From: Calditrichia bacterium
Lineage (GTDB): Bacteria > Calditrichota > Calditrichia > Calditrichales > J004
Assembly: GCA_020635035.1 (NCBI GenBank)
Contig: JACKAO010000002.1
Location: forward strand, 372,001-436,000
Reading direction: 5' to 3'
DNA length: 64,000 nt
Shown: positions 24,320-33,648 of the stretch, one piece after another
How positions within the stretch are numbered: the first letter of the stretch is position 1
How the letters are laid out: each line of letters starts with the position of its first letter
The notes under the pieces: model-generated
Told to the model about the DNA's origin: nothing
What the model saw: only the letters and a program-made list of their open reading frames with translations
The model's database searches: none
Translations under genes and position numbers: made by a program

Positions 24320-25273
24320 TTATGATTTTAGTTTCATGAATACAGGGAAATGATCGCTGAAGCCATTTACATTAACATTTTTACCGCGGTCAAATCTAAG
24401 TGGTACAGGGTAGGTACCGGTGTTTACCATTTCGGGGAAAAGTACAATTCCTGCTGAATCTGTTTCAGCTTTTATCCCGGAGTTGCCGGTAATCAAACCC
24501 TTTGAAACCAGAAATTGATCAAGAATTAACGGATCGTTTTCAAAATAATAACTCCCTGCACCGTTACCATATAAGGGCCACATCAGGTTAAGGAATTTTG
24601 CACTTTGTGCACGTGTAACTTTAGGACGTGTTTGTTCGGCCTGGGCATACTCACTAAGTGAACGGTTAAAGGGTTCATCATTAAAATCGCCCATGGCTAA
24701 AATGGCCACATCTTTTCCTAAAATCTCACGGATGCGTTCATGAAAATAAGCTAAGGTTTCTCCAGCCATCATACGGTATGGCTCGGATGAATATTGTCCC
24801 CCAGCCCGCGCCGGCCAATGATTGCCAATAACGATCAGTTGTTTATCTTCAGATATACGGAAATTTACCTGGAATAAATCGCGGGTTGCCGTACGTTTTT
24901 GAATATAGTGTGAAAATTTTTCCTGTGCTGTAAACAGATTTGAATCGTAAATGAAAGCAACATCAATTCCACGTTCATCCTGGCTGTCATCATGGGCAAT
25001 TTTATAAGGTCGGTTAAGATCAGCCAGTTTGGCCACAAGTAATTCCAGTACAAAAACATTCTCAACTTCACAAACACCAAGTAAATCAGGACCCAGGCCG
25101 CTGTTCATATAACGGATAACTTTTGCCAGCTGATCAAGCTTTTTTTCCAGTATATCCGCTGTCCAGCCTTTCAGCTCATTTTTTAAAACACGGTTTAATT
25201 TATCAGAGCGCTGCGGAGAATCAACAACATCGAAAAGATTTTCAACATTCCAGAAAGCAATATAATACTCCAT
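24320..25273 (-). CDS. Endonuclease/exonuclease/phosphatase-family hydrolase
   Basis: 317 residues with the EEP order: FWNVENLFD (metal-site Asn/Glu region) at the start, GVCEVEN, GNHWPAR, GDFNDEP and the final FSDHFPVF with catalytic His. No signal peptide is seen, so it is probably cytoplasmic. EEP enzymes hydrolyse phosphodiesters in nucleic acids or phosphomonoesters of lipids and nucleotides; this subgroup's substrate is not known to me. AAGGAG lies before the ATG. It follows the HIT gene by 28 bases, likely in one transcript. Confidence 0.92.
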   Translation of the reverse strand: MEYYIAFWNVENLFDVVDSPQRSDKLNRVLKNELKGWTADILEKKLDQLAKVIRYMNSGLGPDLLGVCEVENVFVLELLVAKLADLNRPYKIAHDDSQDERGIDVAFIYDSNLFTAQEKFSHYIQKRTATRDLFQVNFRISEDKQLIVIGNHWPARAGGQYSSEPYRMMAGETLAYFHERIREILGKDVAILAMGDFNDEPFNRSLSEYAQAEQTRPKVTRAQSAKFLNLMWPLYGNGAGSYYFENDPLILDQFLVSKGLITGNSGIKAETDSAGIVLFPEMVNTGTYPVPLRFDRGKNVNVNGFSDHFPVFMKLKS

Positions 25274-25300
25274 TTAATTCTCCTTATTATGTTTGTTAAA

Positions 25301-25651
25301 TTACCGGGCTAACATCGGGCCAAGCGGACGGCCACCTAAAAGGTGCATATGCAGATGATATACTTCCTGCCCACCATGTTCACGGCAATTGATCATTAAA
25401 CGATAACCATTTTCCGAGATACCTTCTTCCCGGGCAATTTTAGCGGCAACAACGAACATATGGCCCAGAACCTGTTCATCCTTTTCAGAAACATCATCAA
25501 CAGTTGGTATGATGTAATTAGGAATAATAAGAATATGTGTCGGTGCTTTGGGGCTGATATCCCTGAAGGCTGTAACGGTCTCGTCCTGGTATACCATGTC
25601 GGATGGAATTTCTTTTCGAATAATTTTACTAAAGATTGTTTCTTCTGCCAT
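25301..25651 (-). CDS. HIT-family nucleotide hydrolase (HinT-like)
   Basis: 116 residues, the usual length for HinT. The histidine triad HLHMHLLGG (His99, His101, His103) is intact, and the N-terminal IFSKIIRKEIPSDMVYQDE is typical. These enzymes hydrolyse adenosine phosphoramidates and aminoacyl-adenylates. GGAGAG precedes the ATG. The name hinT is a family label here. Confidence 0.96.
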   Translation of the reverse strand: MAEETIFSKIIRKEIPSDMVYQDETVTAFRDISPKAPTHILIIPNYIIPTVDDVSEKDEQVLGHMFVVAAKIAREEGISENGYRLMINCREHGGQEVYHLHMHLLGGRPLGPMLAR

Positions 25652-25876
25652 AATAACTCTCCTTCAAAATGGAATTTCTGATGTATGTGTTTATAAGGGC
25701 TATTCATACCATCTAAGAAAAGATGCAATCTGAACGGAATATATAACATTGTTATTATTCAGACAATTTCTAAAAATCCGATCTGAGTGTGGCTTTTCTG
25801 CCCGGAGTTCTATAATTTTCAATTCCTGTACACCCGGACAGGAATCTTTTTTAAACCCGGAAGGTTTACCAATATC

Positions 25877-27070
25877 ATGAATTTGAAAATATCGTTTTTT
25901 ATCATTATTGCCTGCATCAGCATGCTCTCAGCCCAGGAAAAAGATATCTGGACACCCCCGCAAAAGGACTCCCTGCTTACCATGCTTGATGACATGTATA
26001 ACCTGGAATTTGATAAATTTGACCAGAAACTGGTGCGTTACCGTCAAAGATTTCCTGAAAGGCCGGAAGGAAGATTTGCTCATGTAATGGCCTGGTGGAT
26101 GAAGGTTACAGCAGATATCTATAACCCTAAATATGATACTATTTTTGAAACAAAGCTGGATTCTATCATCGAAGATCTGGAACGTTATGATGAAGATGAT
26201 CCGCTTTTTCCGGTGGCGGAGTTTTACAGTAATTCAGCAACCGGTTTTAAAGCCATCATGCATGTGACCCGGGAGAATTGGTGGTCTGCGGCACTGGAAG
26301 GACGCATCGCTGTGCGCGGCATTGAAAAAGCACTTGAAGGCAAAATACCCAATCCCGATGCGCGGTTCGGAACAGGACTTTATTTATATTACGCCGACAG
26401 AATCCCACGGCGATATCCAATATTGAAACCATTATTTTTGTTTTATCCGGATGGCGATAAAGAACGCGGATTAAACGATTTGCTCGAAACGACGCAGAAC
26501 GGTGTTTTTGCAAAAGTGGTCGCATCGTATATGTACGCTGTTATTTTATATACCCGCGAAGATAAACATCAGCAGGCATATGAAATTATGCATAGCCTGG
26601 TAGAACGTTATCCGCAGAATCCCACCTTTCTGATGTGGCTTGCAAGTATGGCAACCCGGGTTGGAAAGTACCAGGAAGCACAGAACTCTCTGGATGTTTA
26701 TCTGAAAAGGACAGAAAGCGGAAAACCATATTATCCCAGGAGTAAGCTTGTTATGGCCTATTTCCGTTATGGTTCATTGCTGTATAAAGAAGGGGAATTT
26801 GAAAGGGCGTTGTATTTTCTGGATAAGGCTGTTGCAGAAGATGGCTTGCCGGAATCATCATATCTTGAGCGCTTTAAAGCATATGCCATGTTACAGCGTG
26901 GCTATTGTCTTGAAAAACTGAGCCGGATGGATGACGCTGAAAAAGCATTTGAAAATGTACTGGAAATGCCTGAATATCATGACAGCCATCAGCAGGCAAA
27001 ACAGCACCTGGAACGAATTATAAAAATGCAAATGCGCCAGGAAAAACGACGCTCATCAACAAGCAAATAA
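25877..27070 (+). CDS. Secreted TPR-type protein
   Basis: 397 residues after a signal peptide (MNLKISFFIIIACISMLSAQ). The helical repeat pattern continues throughout: RYPQNPTFLMWLASMATRVG, FRYGSLLYKEGEFERALYFL, KLSRMDDAEKAFENVLEM. No catalytic motif was seen. ATG 25877 was chosen because the signal peptide starts there; the frame runs upstream to 25787 with no credible ribosome site. Probably periplasmic, protein-binding. It lies 20 bases before the DUF1905 gene. Confidence 0.8.
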   Translation: MNLKISFFIIIACISMLSAQEKDIWTPPQKDSLLTMLDDMYNLEFDKFDQKLVRYRQRFPERPEGRFAHVMAWWMKVTADIYNPKYDTIFETKLDSIIEDLERYDEDDPLFPVAEFYSNSATGFKAIMHVTRENWWSAALEGRIAVRGIEKALEGKIPNPDARFGTGLYLYYADRIPRRYPILKPLFLFYPDGDKERGLNDLLETTQNGVFAKVVASYMYAVILYTREDKHQQAYEIMHSLVERYPQNPTFLMWLASMATRVGKYQEAQNSLDVYLKRTESGKPYYPRSKLVMAYFRYGSLLYKEGEFERALYFLDKAVAEDGLPESSYLERFKAYAMLQRGYCLEKLSRMDDAEKAFENVLEMPEYHDSHQQAKQHLERIIKMQMRQEKRRSSTSK

Positions 27071-27090
27071 ATCCAAACGGACAAATAATC

Positions 27091-27564
27091 ATGACGGATG
27101 CTATAAAGTTTACAGCAATTATTGAGCAGGCAAAGCCGGGCATGGATGCGGCATTTATAAAAGTTCCTTTTGATGTAAAAAATGCGTATGGCAAAATGCG
27201 TGTAAAAATCATAGCCGAGTTTGACGGAGTTGTTTACCGGGGAAGTATTGCTGTTATGGATAAAGAAACCGGACCTGTAATTGGCGTCCTGAAAGATATT
27301 CGACAGAAGACAGGGAAATCCTTTGGGGATACAGTGGAAGTAACTGTTCGCGAAGACAAAGAGCCCCGGTCAGTAGTTGTCCCATCTGATTTTTCTGAAG
27401 CGCTTGCTGCAAATCCTGATGTAAAAGAAACATTTCAAAAATATGCATACACCCATAAAAAAGAATATGTGCAATGGATTACACAAGCTAAAAAACCCGA
27501 AACCCGCCAAAAGCGCATTGCAAAAGCCCTGGAAATGATTGCCGCCGGTAAAAAATATTCCTGA
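27091..27564 (+). CDS. DUF1905/YdeI-OmdA protein
   Basis: 157 residues. The N-terminal half matches DUF1905 (small beta-barrel: FTAIIEQAKPGMDAAFIKVP, KMRVKIIAEFDGVVYRGSI, KSFGDTVEVTV). The C-terminal half matches the bacteriocin-protection YdeI/OmdA helices (SEALAANPDVKETFQKYAYT, KKEYVQWITQAKKPETRQKR). The fusion of these domains is a common architecture. It is cytoplasmic; the molecular role is poorly defined. Confidence 0.92.
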   Translation: MTDAIKFTAIIEQAKPGMDAAFIKVPFDVKNAYGKMRVKIIAEFDGVVYRGSIAVMDKETGPVIGVLKDIRQKTGKSFGDTVEVTVREDKEPRSVVVPSDFSEALAANPDVKETFQKYAYTHKKEYVQWITQAKKPETRQKRIAKALEMIAAGKKYS

Positions 27565-27669
27565 TAATTGATAGATCCGATCTTTCTGATTCTTAAAAAT
27601 TTTCTTTTTTAAACGTTTTGCTGCTCTGCTCGTTATATTTATATATAAAAATATCTCTAAAGGCGATCC

Positions 27670-29169
27670 ATGAAAAACATTTTAATTTTTCTGGCCATGT
27701 GTTTGTTGCTGCTAAACACCGTAATTGCCCGGGACGATGCGGATGAATTATTCAATGATGGCAAAGAATATACAGCAGAGCGTGAATGGCAGAAGGCAAT
27801 TGATAAATTCCAGGAATTGATTGACAACTATCCGCAAAGCCGGTACCACGATGATGCTCTTTTCTGGATTGGTTATTGCCTGGAAAACCGGGAGCAGTCA
27901 AAAGTAGATGCTTATCTGACTTATGGACAGCTTACAAGTAAATTTCCGGAAAGTACCTGGAAAGATGATGCCATTATTCATCAGCTGGATTTGGCAGCAC
28001 TCTTTGTTTTGCAGGGTCAGGTGACTTACCGTTCTTTTATTCAGGAACAGACGACTAACTCTATTCCTTATATTGCACGAAAGAGTCAGGAAATCCTGGA
28101 AGAACTTGATAATCGTGCTCAGGATTCTCTGGCGATACAACAAATCCCTGAAGATGCATATAGTTTATCAATGGAAGCTTTATATGATAAACTGGGGCTT
28201 ACTTCAAAAGAATCAGCCCCTGATGAAGATGATTTTTTATTTTTCCCTACCGAACGCTACACCCAATACCGCTCATTGTTAAGAAATGATGATAAATGGA
28301 GCCAGGAAGAGCTGTTTGATTTTGGCATGTGGACCATTCTGAAAGATGAGCAAATGAGCTCCTATTTTGCATTGAGCGGTTATGATCGGCGTGAATGGTT
28401 CCGTAAATATTGGGCACAAAAAGATCCAACACCAACAACTCCGGAAAATGAAGCACTTGAAGAGTTTAAGAGACGCGTGGTCCATGCAAAAAGCTACTTT
28501 GGTACCTTGGTTGACTATAAACATTTAAAATTTCTCCGGGATCAGGATTTACGGCGTGACTGGTTTCACGCCCCCTGGGATGCGCGTGGTGAATTGTATG
28601 TAAAATATGGAGAACCCGACTTTTCCACTATTAATGATTTCCGTAAAGACGAATGGCTGTACAATGGTTTACATGCAGATTTTCTCATCAACCATCATAT
28701 GACAAACATTTATGGTAATGCAATAACTGCCGGGCCTTATAGTATTGAAACCTATGGTGAAAACATTGCCAGAGTAAATTTTGATTATATTTTTAATAAT
28801 GAATTCCGCTATATCCATAATTATGACAGGGAGCCGATTGAAGATGCACGGATGGATATCAGGGTTAATCCTAATAATCACTCTGAAATAATCGTCCTGT
28901 ATTCACTCCCATTTGAAGAGTTTGAATTTAATGAAAATGATCAGATTCAGTATAAACAAACTTATATTGTTTTCAATGAAGATATGTCAGCAGTTCAGCA
29001 ACTTGCTACTGTTGAAACCATCCGCTACAGGGGAAATGATACCTTCACGCGCGAAATTAAACTTCTTCTGGCCCCTGGAGCTTACAGGTTCGCGTTGCGA
29101 ATTGAAGACTTAAACTCGGACAAGCTTGGAATTTACTCGCAAAATTTTTCAGTAAAAGCAAAAGACTGA
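27670..29169 (+). CDS. GWxTD-domain protein with N-terminal TPR
   Basis: 499 residues: a signal peptide, TPR-like helices at about 25-105 (DADELFNDGKEYTAEREWQK), a long linker, then a GWxTD-like domain around DWFHAPWDARGELYVKYGEPD (in parts DWFHAPWDARG, ELYVKYGEPD). The canonical GW.TDRG is changed to WFHAPWDARG. The C-terminal beta-rich part resembles other GWxTD proteins, whose function is unknown. Its TGA overlaps the ATG of the next GWxTD gene by one base, so the pair is coupled. Confidence 0.85.
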   Translation: MKNILIFLAMCLLLLNTVIARDDADELFNDGKEYTAEREWQKAIDKFQELIDNYPQSRYHDDALFWIGYCLENREQSKVDAYLTYGQLTSKFPESTWKDDAIIHQLDLAALFVLQGQVTYRSFIQEQTTNSIPYIARKSQEILEELDNRAQDSLAIQQIPEDAYSLSMEALYDKLGLTSKESAPDEDDFLFFPTERYTQYRSLLRNDDKWSQEELFDFGMWTILKDEQMSSYFALSGYDRREWFRKYWAQKDPTPTTPENEALEEFKRRVVHAKSYFGTLVDYKHLKFLRDQDLRRDWFHAPWDARGELYVKYGEPDFSTINDFRKDEWLYNGLHADFLINHHMTNIYGNAITAGPYSIETYGENIARVNFDYIFNNEFRYIHNYDREPIEDARMDIRVNPNNHSEIIVLYSLPFEEFEFNENDQIQYKQTYIVFNEDMSAVQQLATVETIRYRGNDTFTREIKLLLAPGAYRFALRIEDLNSDKLGIYSQNFSVKAKD

Positions 29170-31211
29170 TGTGCCGGCAACGCATTATTTTTGGAATATT
29201 CATTGTCATTATTCCAATGAGCAGTCTGCTTTCAGGTAAACCAGAAATTCCCCAATATAATTCTGACGGATATACGTACTATCAGCAGGCTGTTGAATAT
29301 GCTTCAGAAGGTCACCCGGTTGCATTATCCCGGGCGCGTGAATTTATACAAAAGGCACTTTATAAAGAACCTGGTAATGTAAAGTTTCACTTCTATTATG
29401 CAGAATTACTGGAAAAATCAGGCTATATATATAATGCCGAAAAAGAGTATAAAACAATTTTAAAAATTGACAGTACCCAAATAAATGCCTGGTTCCGCCT
29501 GGCTTGTTTTAAAGAGAATGATTTTAATGATTTCCACAAATCGATAAAAACCACAGATATTGCAAATGTTATTTACAAAGCTTTTGCGGAAAAGGATTTT
29601 AATCAGGCTGAGTACTATTTTCTTAAAACACTTTCTTGCGATAGCAGCCATCATCAAGCCTTAATGCATCTTGCATTTTTATATGAAGATGCCGCACAAT
29701 ATCATAAGGGGCTGGAAATTGTTAAAAAAATGGTTGCCATTTATCCGCGGGATAAAGACGCAAACTTATATCTTGCACTGCTCAGTTATCGCTGCCGGAA
29801 AATTGAACAGGCCCATCTGGCCTTTAGAAAAGCATTAAATTACATGAGTATAGAAGAAAAGCAGGATTTTGTAGTTAATTCGGTTAATGTCCTTTTGGAA
29901 AGATTCTGGAAAGATCAAGAATATTCAGAGCAGCAAATCCAAAGGGTTAAAAATCGTTACTGGCAAATGAATGATCCTTTATTGCTGACGGAGTATAACG
30001 AACGCTTGGTTGAGCACTATGCGCGTGTTGCTTATGCAAATTTACGTTTTAGTGTTCCGGAGATGGGTATCATAGGCTGGAAATCGGATCGGGGTAAAAT
30101 TTTTATTAAATATGGTGAACCGGATAATCGAACCCGTTTAAGGCCGCAAATTGATGAAACAGGAATATTATATGTTAAAACGGATATATGGAACTATGGT
30201 GATTTTACTTTGGGTTTTTCAGATGACTATGCTTCTGGAAATTTTCGCTTCAGTGAACCGGGGAACGGGGGAAGTAAAAGCAAGTCTCAGTTTAATGCTG
30301 AAACGCAATTGATTGTGGATAATCTAAAAAGTTCACAACCCGACAGATATGAACCTGTTTTTGAAGGCCCCCGGATTAACATAGCCAACAGACTGGCCCA
30401 ATTTAAAAATCCGAATCATTTTACTAATGAAAAAACAGATATTTATGTGTATTACGCTATACCTGCGGTTGATACACTAAAAGTCCAGGGTGCAGCCTTC
30501 AGCCACCTCGCCGGTTTATTCTTTTTTGACCGTTCAAACGAATTAAAATATCAAAAACGAAGTCACATTGATCAGAATAGTATACAAAACACTATTTCTG
30601 TTTCTGACAGTATAAGACTAAATGTGTATGCTGAACGGATGTCTGCAAAAGCCGATTCAGGTGTAATTGCCTTTGAAGTGATTCGGGATTATGACAAGGG
30701 AGTCTCTAGCCATCACGGTAAACTTAATATCAGAAATTTTTCACGCTATGATCTTGATATCAGTGATATGATTCTTGCTTCAAAACTTAATTTTGAGAAT
30801 GACAATAGCATGACCATTAACCGCAATGGCATAAGTTTTGTCCCTAATCCAAGCCTTGTTTTTAAAACAGATGGTACCATTTATCTATACTGTGAAATCT
30901 ATAACCTGGCAAAGGGAGCTGATAGTTTTACGGATTTTGAACAGGTTATAACGATAAGCCCATTATCCGCTTCTGAAAACAAAGGTATAGCTGGCTTTTT
31001 TAGAAATATTACTGATTGGGTTGGAATAACGGATCGGGGACAGCAGGTAACGCTAAGATCCGCTTATCAGACTGATGAAAGCGATGTACCTGTTTATTTG
31101 CAGCTTGATATGAGTGATTATGTACCTGCTGATTACAATGTTAAGCTGACGATTTATGATAATAACAGTGGAAAAGTCATTAGTGATCAATCAATGCTGT
31201 TCCTGCGATAA
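29169..31211 (+). CDS. GWxTD-domain protein, larger
   Basis: 680 residues: a signal peptide (to about LSG), TPR repeats (about 30-240; KFHFYYAELLEKSGYIYNAE), then the canonical domain GWKSDRGKIFIKYGEPD near residue 300, followed by beta-rich sequence to the end. GWxTD domains are widespread in Acidobacteria, Ignavibacteria and Calditrichota. Translation starts from the TGATG overlap with the preceding paralogue. A TonB-like protein follows 16 bases later. A large envelope assembly built from these three proteins is an inference. Confidence 0.88.
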   Translation: MCRQRIIFGIFIVIIPMSSLLSGKPEIPQYNSDGYTYYQQAVEYASEGHPVALSRAREFIQKALYKEPGNVKFHFYYAELLEKSGYIYNAEKEYKTILKIDSTQINAWFRLACFKENDFNDFHKSIKTTDIANVIYKAFAEKDFNQAEYYFLKTLSCDSSHHQALMHLAFLYEDAAQYHKGLEIVKKMVAIYPRDKDANLYLALLSYRCRKIEQAHLAFRKALNYMSIEEKQDFVVNSVNVLLERFWKDQEYSEQQIQRVKNRYWQMNDPLLLTEYNERLVEHYARVAYANLRFSVPEMGIIGWKSDRGKIFIKYGEPDNRTRLRPQIDETGILYVKTDIWNYGDFTLGFSDDYASGNFRFSEPGNGGSKSKSQFNAETQLIVDNLKSSQPDRYEPVFEGPRINIANRLAQFKNPNHFTNEKTDIYVYYAIPAVDTLKVQGAAFSHLAGLFFFDRSNELKYQKRSHIDQNSIQNTISVSDSIRLNVYAERMSAKADSGVIAFEVIRDYDKGVSSHHGKLNIRNFSRYDLDISDMILASKLNFENDNSMTINRNGISFVPNPSLVFKTDGTIYLYCEIYNLAKGADSFTDFEQVITISPLSASENKGIAGFFRNITDWVGITDRGQQVTLRSAYQTDESDVPVYLQLDMSDYVPADYNVKLTIYDNNSGKVISDQSMLFLR

Positions 31212-31227
31212 TCCATTTATATATAAA

Positions 31228-31806
31228 ATGAAAAAATTACCAACATATAATTTTGATTTGGACAAAGCATTTATTGTCGCACTTAGTATTTGTATCATTT
31301 TGTTTTATTTATCACCAAGAGTAGCAGCGATCAGCACCCCAAAACATAATCCGCCCGTTATCAGAATTGATGTTGTAGATATACCACAAACAAACCAGAC
31401 ACAACCTGTCAGGCCACGTCCGCAAAAACCTTTAGTAAGTGCGTTGTCAGAAGAAGTTGATATATTAGATGATGTTGAGATACAGTCAGAAGAGTACGAT
31501 ATAAAGGCAGCTTCCGGAATTAATGATATTGTACAGGCAATTGAAAAATTACCGGTGCAACCACGCCAGATTCTAGAAGTAGTACCGCAAAACAAAAATG
31601 AAAATCTTCAGGGTAAGATTACACTAAAACTACGCATTGGAATGGACGGCACGGTGAAAGAAGAACGGATACTCCTGGACACGATAAAGGATTCTGACTG
31701 TCTGAAACAAGTATTGACAGCAGCACGTAACTCACGCTGGCAGCCAATACAGTTAAAAGGACAAAAAGTAGAGTATTGGGTTGAGAAATCATATATTTTC
31801 GAGTAG
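31228..31806 (+). CDS. TonB-like energy transducer
   Basis: 192 residues: a short cytoplasmic start, one membrane span (about 12-28), a Pro-rich stretch (PVRPRPQKPLV) and a C-terminal TonB-type domain (KITLKLRIGMDGTVKEERIL, then SRWQPIQLKGQKVEYWVEKS). It should couple the proton gradient to outer-membrane receptors, though no TonB-dependent receptor or ExbBD lies nearby. ATG 31228 was chosen because the membrane anchor follows directly; the longer frame overlaps the GWxTD gene. Confidence 0.85.
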   Translation: MKKLPTYNFDLDKAFIVALSICIILFYLSPRVAAISTPKHNPPVIRIDVVDIPQTNQTQPVRPRPQKPLVSALSEEVDILDDVEIQSEEYDIKAASGINDIVQAIEKLPVQPRQILEVVPQNKNENLQGKITLKLRIGMDGTVKEERILLDTIKDSDCLKQVLTAARNSRWQPIQLKGQKVEYWVEKSYIFE

Positions 31807-31849
31807 AGATAATATTAGGACATCTTGAATATTTCACGGAAAGGTTCTT

Positions 31850-33640
31850 ATGCGTTTAAATAAAGTTATCTGGATGGTTTTGGCTTTTATGTTTATTGCG
31901 ACGGCCAAATCTTATTATATGCCAGAGATAGAGATTAAAGCAGCTGTTCTTGAAAACGGTGATATGAAGATTGAAGAATCCCGGACCTACAGTTTTAAAG
32001 GAAAATTTACATGGGCAGATTATAAACTTGTTCTTGCTGGAGATCAGCAAATTAAAGATTTTAAATTGTCCGGAGATAACATTTCGTATTCACAAGACAA
32101 TTCGGAAGATCAGGGTACATATTATATCGAAAATGCAGATAAATACTTTTATCTGAAATGGTTTTATAGTGCCCGAAATGAGACAAAAACCTTCAGGATT
32201 GAATACACACTTACAAATGCAGTCAACTTGTATGAAGATATCACGGAGCTGTATTATAAATTTATAGGAGAAGCGAATCCTGCATGGGTGCATCATGTAA
32301 AAATTGAAATCAGTCTTCCACAGTTTGCCGAATTTGGTGATGTTCAGGCATGGGCGCATGGGCCGTTAAACGGCACAGTTAATTTTGTAAATGGCAAGAT
32401 AGTTTTAAGTGTTGATGATCTGGCTCAGAAACAATATGTGGAAGCGCGGATTTTATTTCCTGTCGATTGGATTACACAGCCGCAACGGGAAGCCCAGGGA
32501 TTACAAAAAGGTCGTATTGTAGCGGAAGAATCAGATTATTCAGAGTGGGCAAACGAACAGCGGCGCATGGCAGTAATTGAGCAACAGTTGCAGCAGGAAC
32601 GTGATGAAGAAGCAAAGGATGTGGTTTTAGTTGTATTAATGATTAGTGCAGCCTTGTTTGTCTTTCTTTATTCCAAATATGGACGCAGTTTTAATGTAAG
32701 TTACAATCAAAAATCGGATCCTAATATCCCCAGGGATAAACACCCGGCATTGCTTAATGTTTTTTATTATAACAAAACAGTTGGCAGCGGAGCTCTTTCA
32801 ACAACACTATTCGAACTTGCCCGGAAAAACTACATTTCGATCGCTAATGATGAGAATCATCAAAAGAAATGGTATGAAAGCGATCAGCCTGTTACAATAA
32901 CCCTTAAACGCCCTAAGTGGACATCGGAAAAGGCCGGTTTATTGGATTTTGAAAATGACCTGATCGATTTTTTGTTTAACCAGGTTGCAGGGGGCAGTGA
33001 TACAGTTACATCAAAACAATTAAAAAAAGCATCATCAAAAATGCAGAAATGGTTCAGGTCCTGGCAAAAAACGGTAAAAGCACACCTGGATAATGAACCG
33101 TATTATGAAAAACAGAGCATTAAAGGTACGGTAATTAGTGCAGTGGTTATGTTAATAATAACAATATTAAGCATGATTGCCGGCATCAATTATTCTAAAG
33201 TTGCATTTGTTGCTTTTGCCGGGGGGCTGCTATTTTTCATCTTATCTTTCAGTATTCTTAGATATACACCGGGTACCAAAGAATTGCGCAATAAAATTAT
33301 CGCATTCAGAAATTACCTGAAAAAATTTGACAGCGGCAATATGCAAACCGGCACAGGATTTAATTACATAAGTGATTATTTTCTGATGGCCATTGCCTTT
33401 GGATTGGGTAAGAAAAAAATTGACGCTATTGTAAGTGTTATTCCGTTAGACCAGCAAAGAGCACTTTTCCCTTGGTTTATCTATGCAAGTGCTAATAGCA
33501 GCCCGGCTGATTTTGCTTCAGCCATGAGCTCTGTAGTAAATGTTGCAGCAACCAGTGTAAGTTCTGCTGCCGGCGCTGGTGGTGGCATGTCAGGTGGTGG
33601 CGGAGCGGGAGGCGGTGGTGCAGCCGGTGGCGCAGGCTGA
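31850..33640 (+). CDS. DUF2207 membrane protein
   Basis: 596 residues with a signal peptide, an N-terminal beta-rich DUF2207 domain (about 25-210; MKIEESRTYSFKGKFTWADY), a membrane span (about 258-275), a cytoplasmic part, two more spans (about 424-465), and a Gly-rich end (GGGMSGGGGAGGGGAAGGAG). The Gly-rich end is typical of the family. Function is unknown; members are envelope proteins. GGAAAGG precedes the ATG. It converges with the patatin gene with an eight-base gap and a small shared hairpin at 33636-33653. Confidence 0.92.
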   Translation: MRLNKVIWMVLAFMFIATAKSYYMPEIEIKAAVLENGDMKIEESRTYSFKGKFTWADYKLVLAGDQQIKDFKLSGDNISYSQDNSEDQGTYYIENADKYFYLKWFYSARNETKTFRIEYTLTNAVNLYEDITELYYKFIGEANPAWVHHVKIEISLPQFAEFGDVQAWAHGPLNGTVNFVNGKIVLSVDDLAQKQYVEARILFPVDWITQPQREAQGLQKGRIVAEESDYSEWANEQRRMAVIEQQLQQERDEEAKDVVLVVLMISAALFVFLYSKYGRSFNVSYNQKSDPNIPRDKHPALLNVFYYNKTVGSGALSTTLFELARKNYISIANDENHQKKWYESDQPVTITLKRPKWTSEKAGLLDFENDLIDFLFNQVAGGSDTVTSKQLKKASSKMQKWFRSWQKTVKAHLDNEPYYEKQSIKGTVISAVVMLIITILSMIAGINYSKVAFVAFAGGLLFFILSFSILRYTPGTKELRNKIIAFRNYLKKFDSGNMQTGTGFNYISDYFLMAIAFGLGKKKIDAIVSVIPLDQQRALFPWFIYASANSSPADFASAMSSVVNVAATSVSSAAGAGGGMSGGGGAGGGGAAGGAG

Positions 33641-33648
33641 TGAATTAA

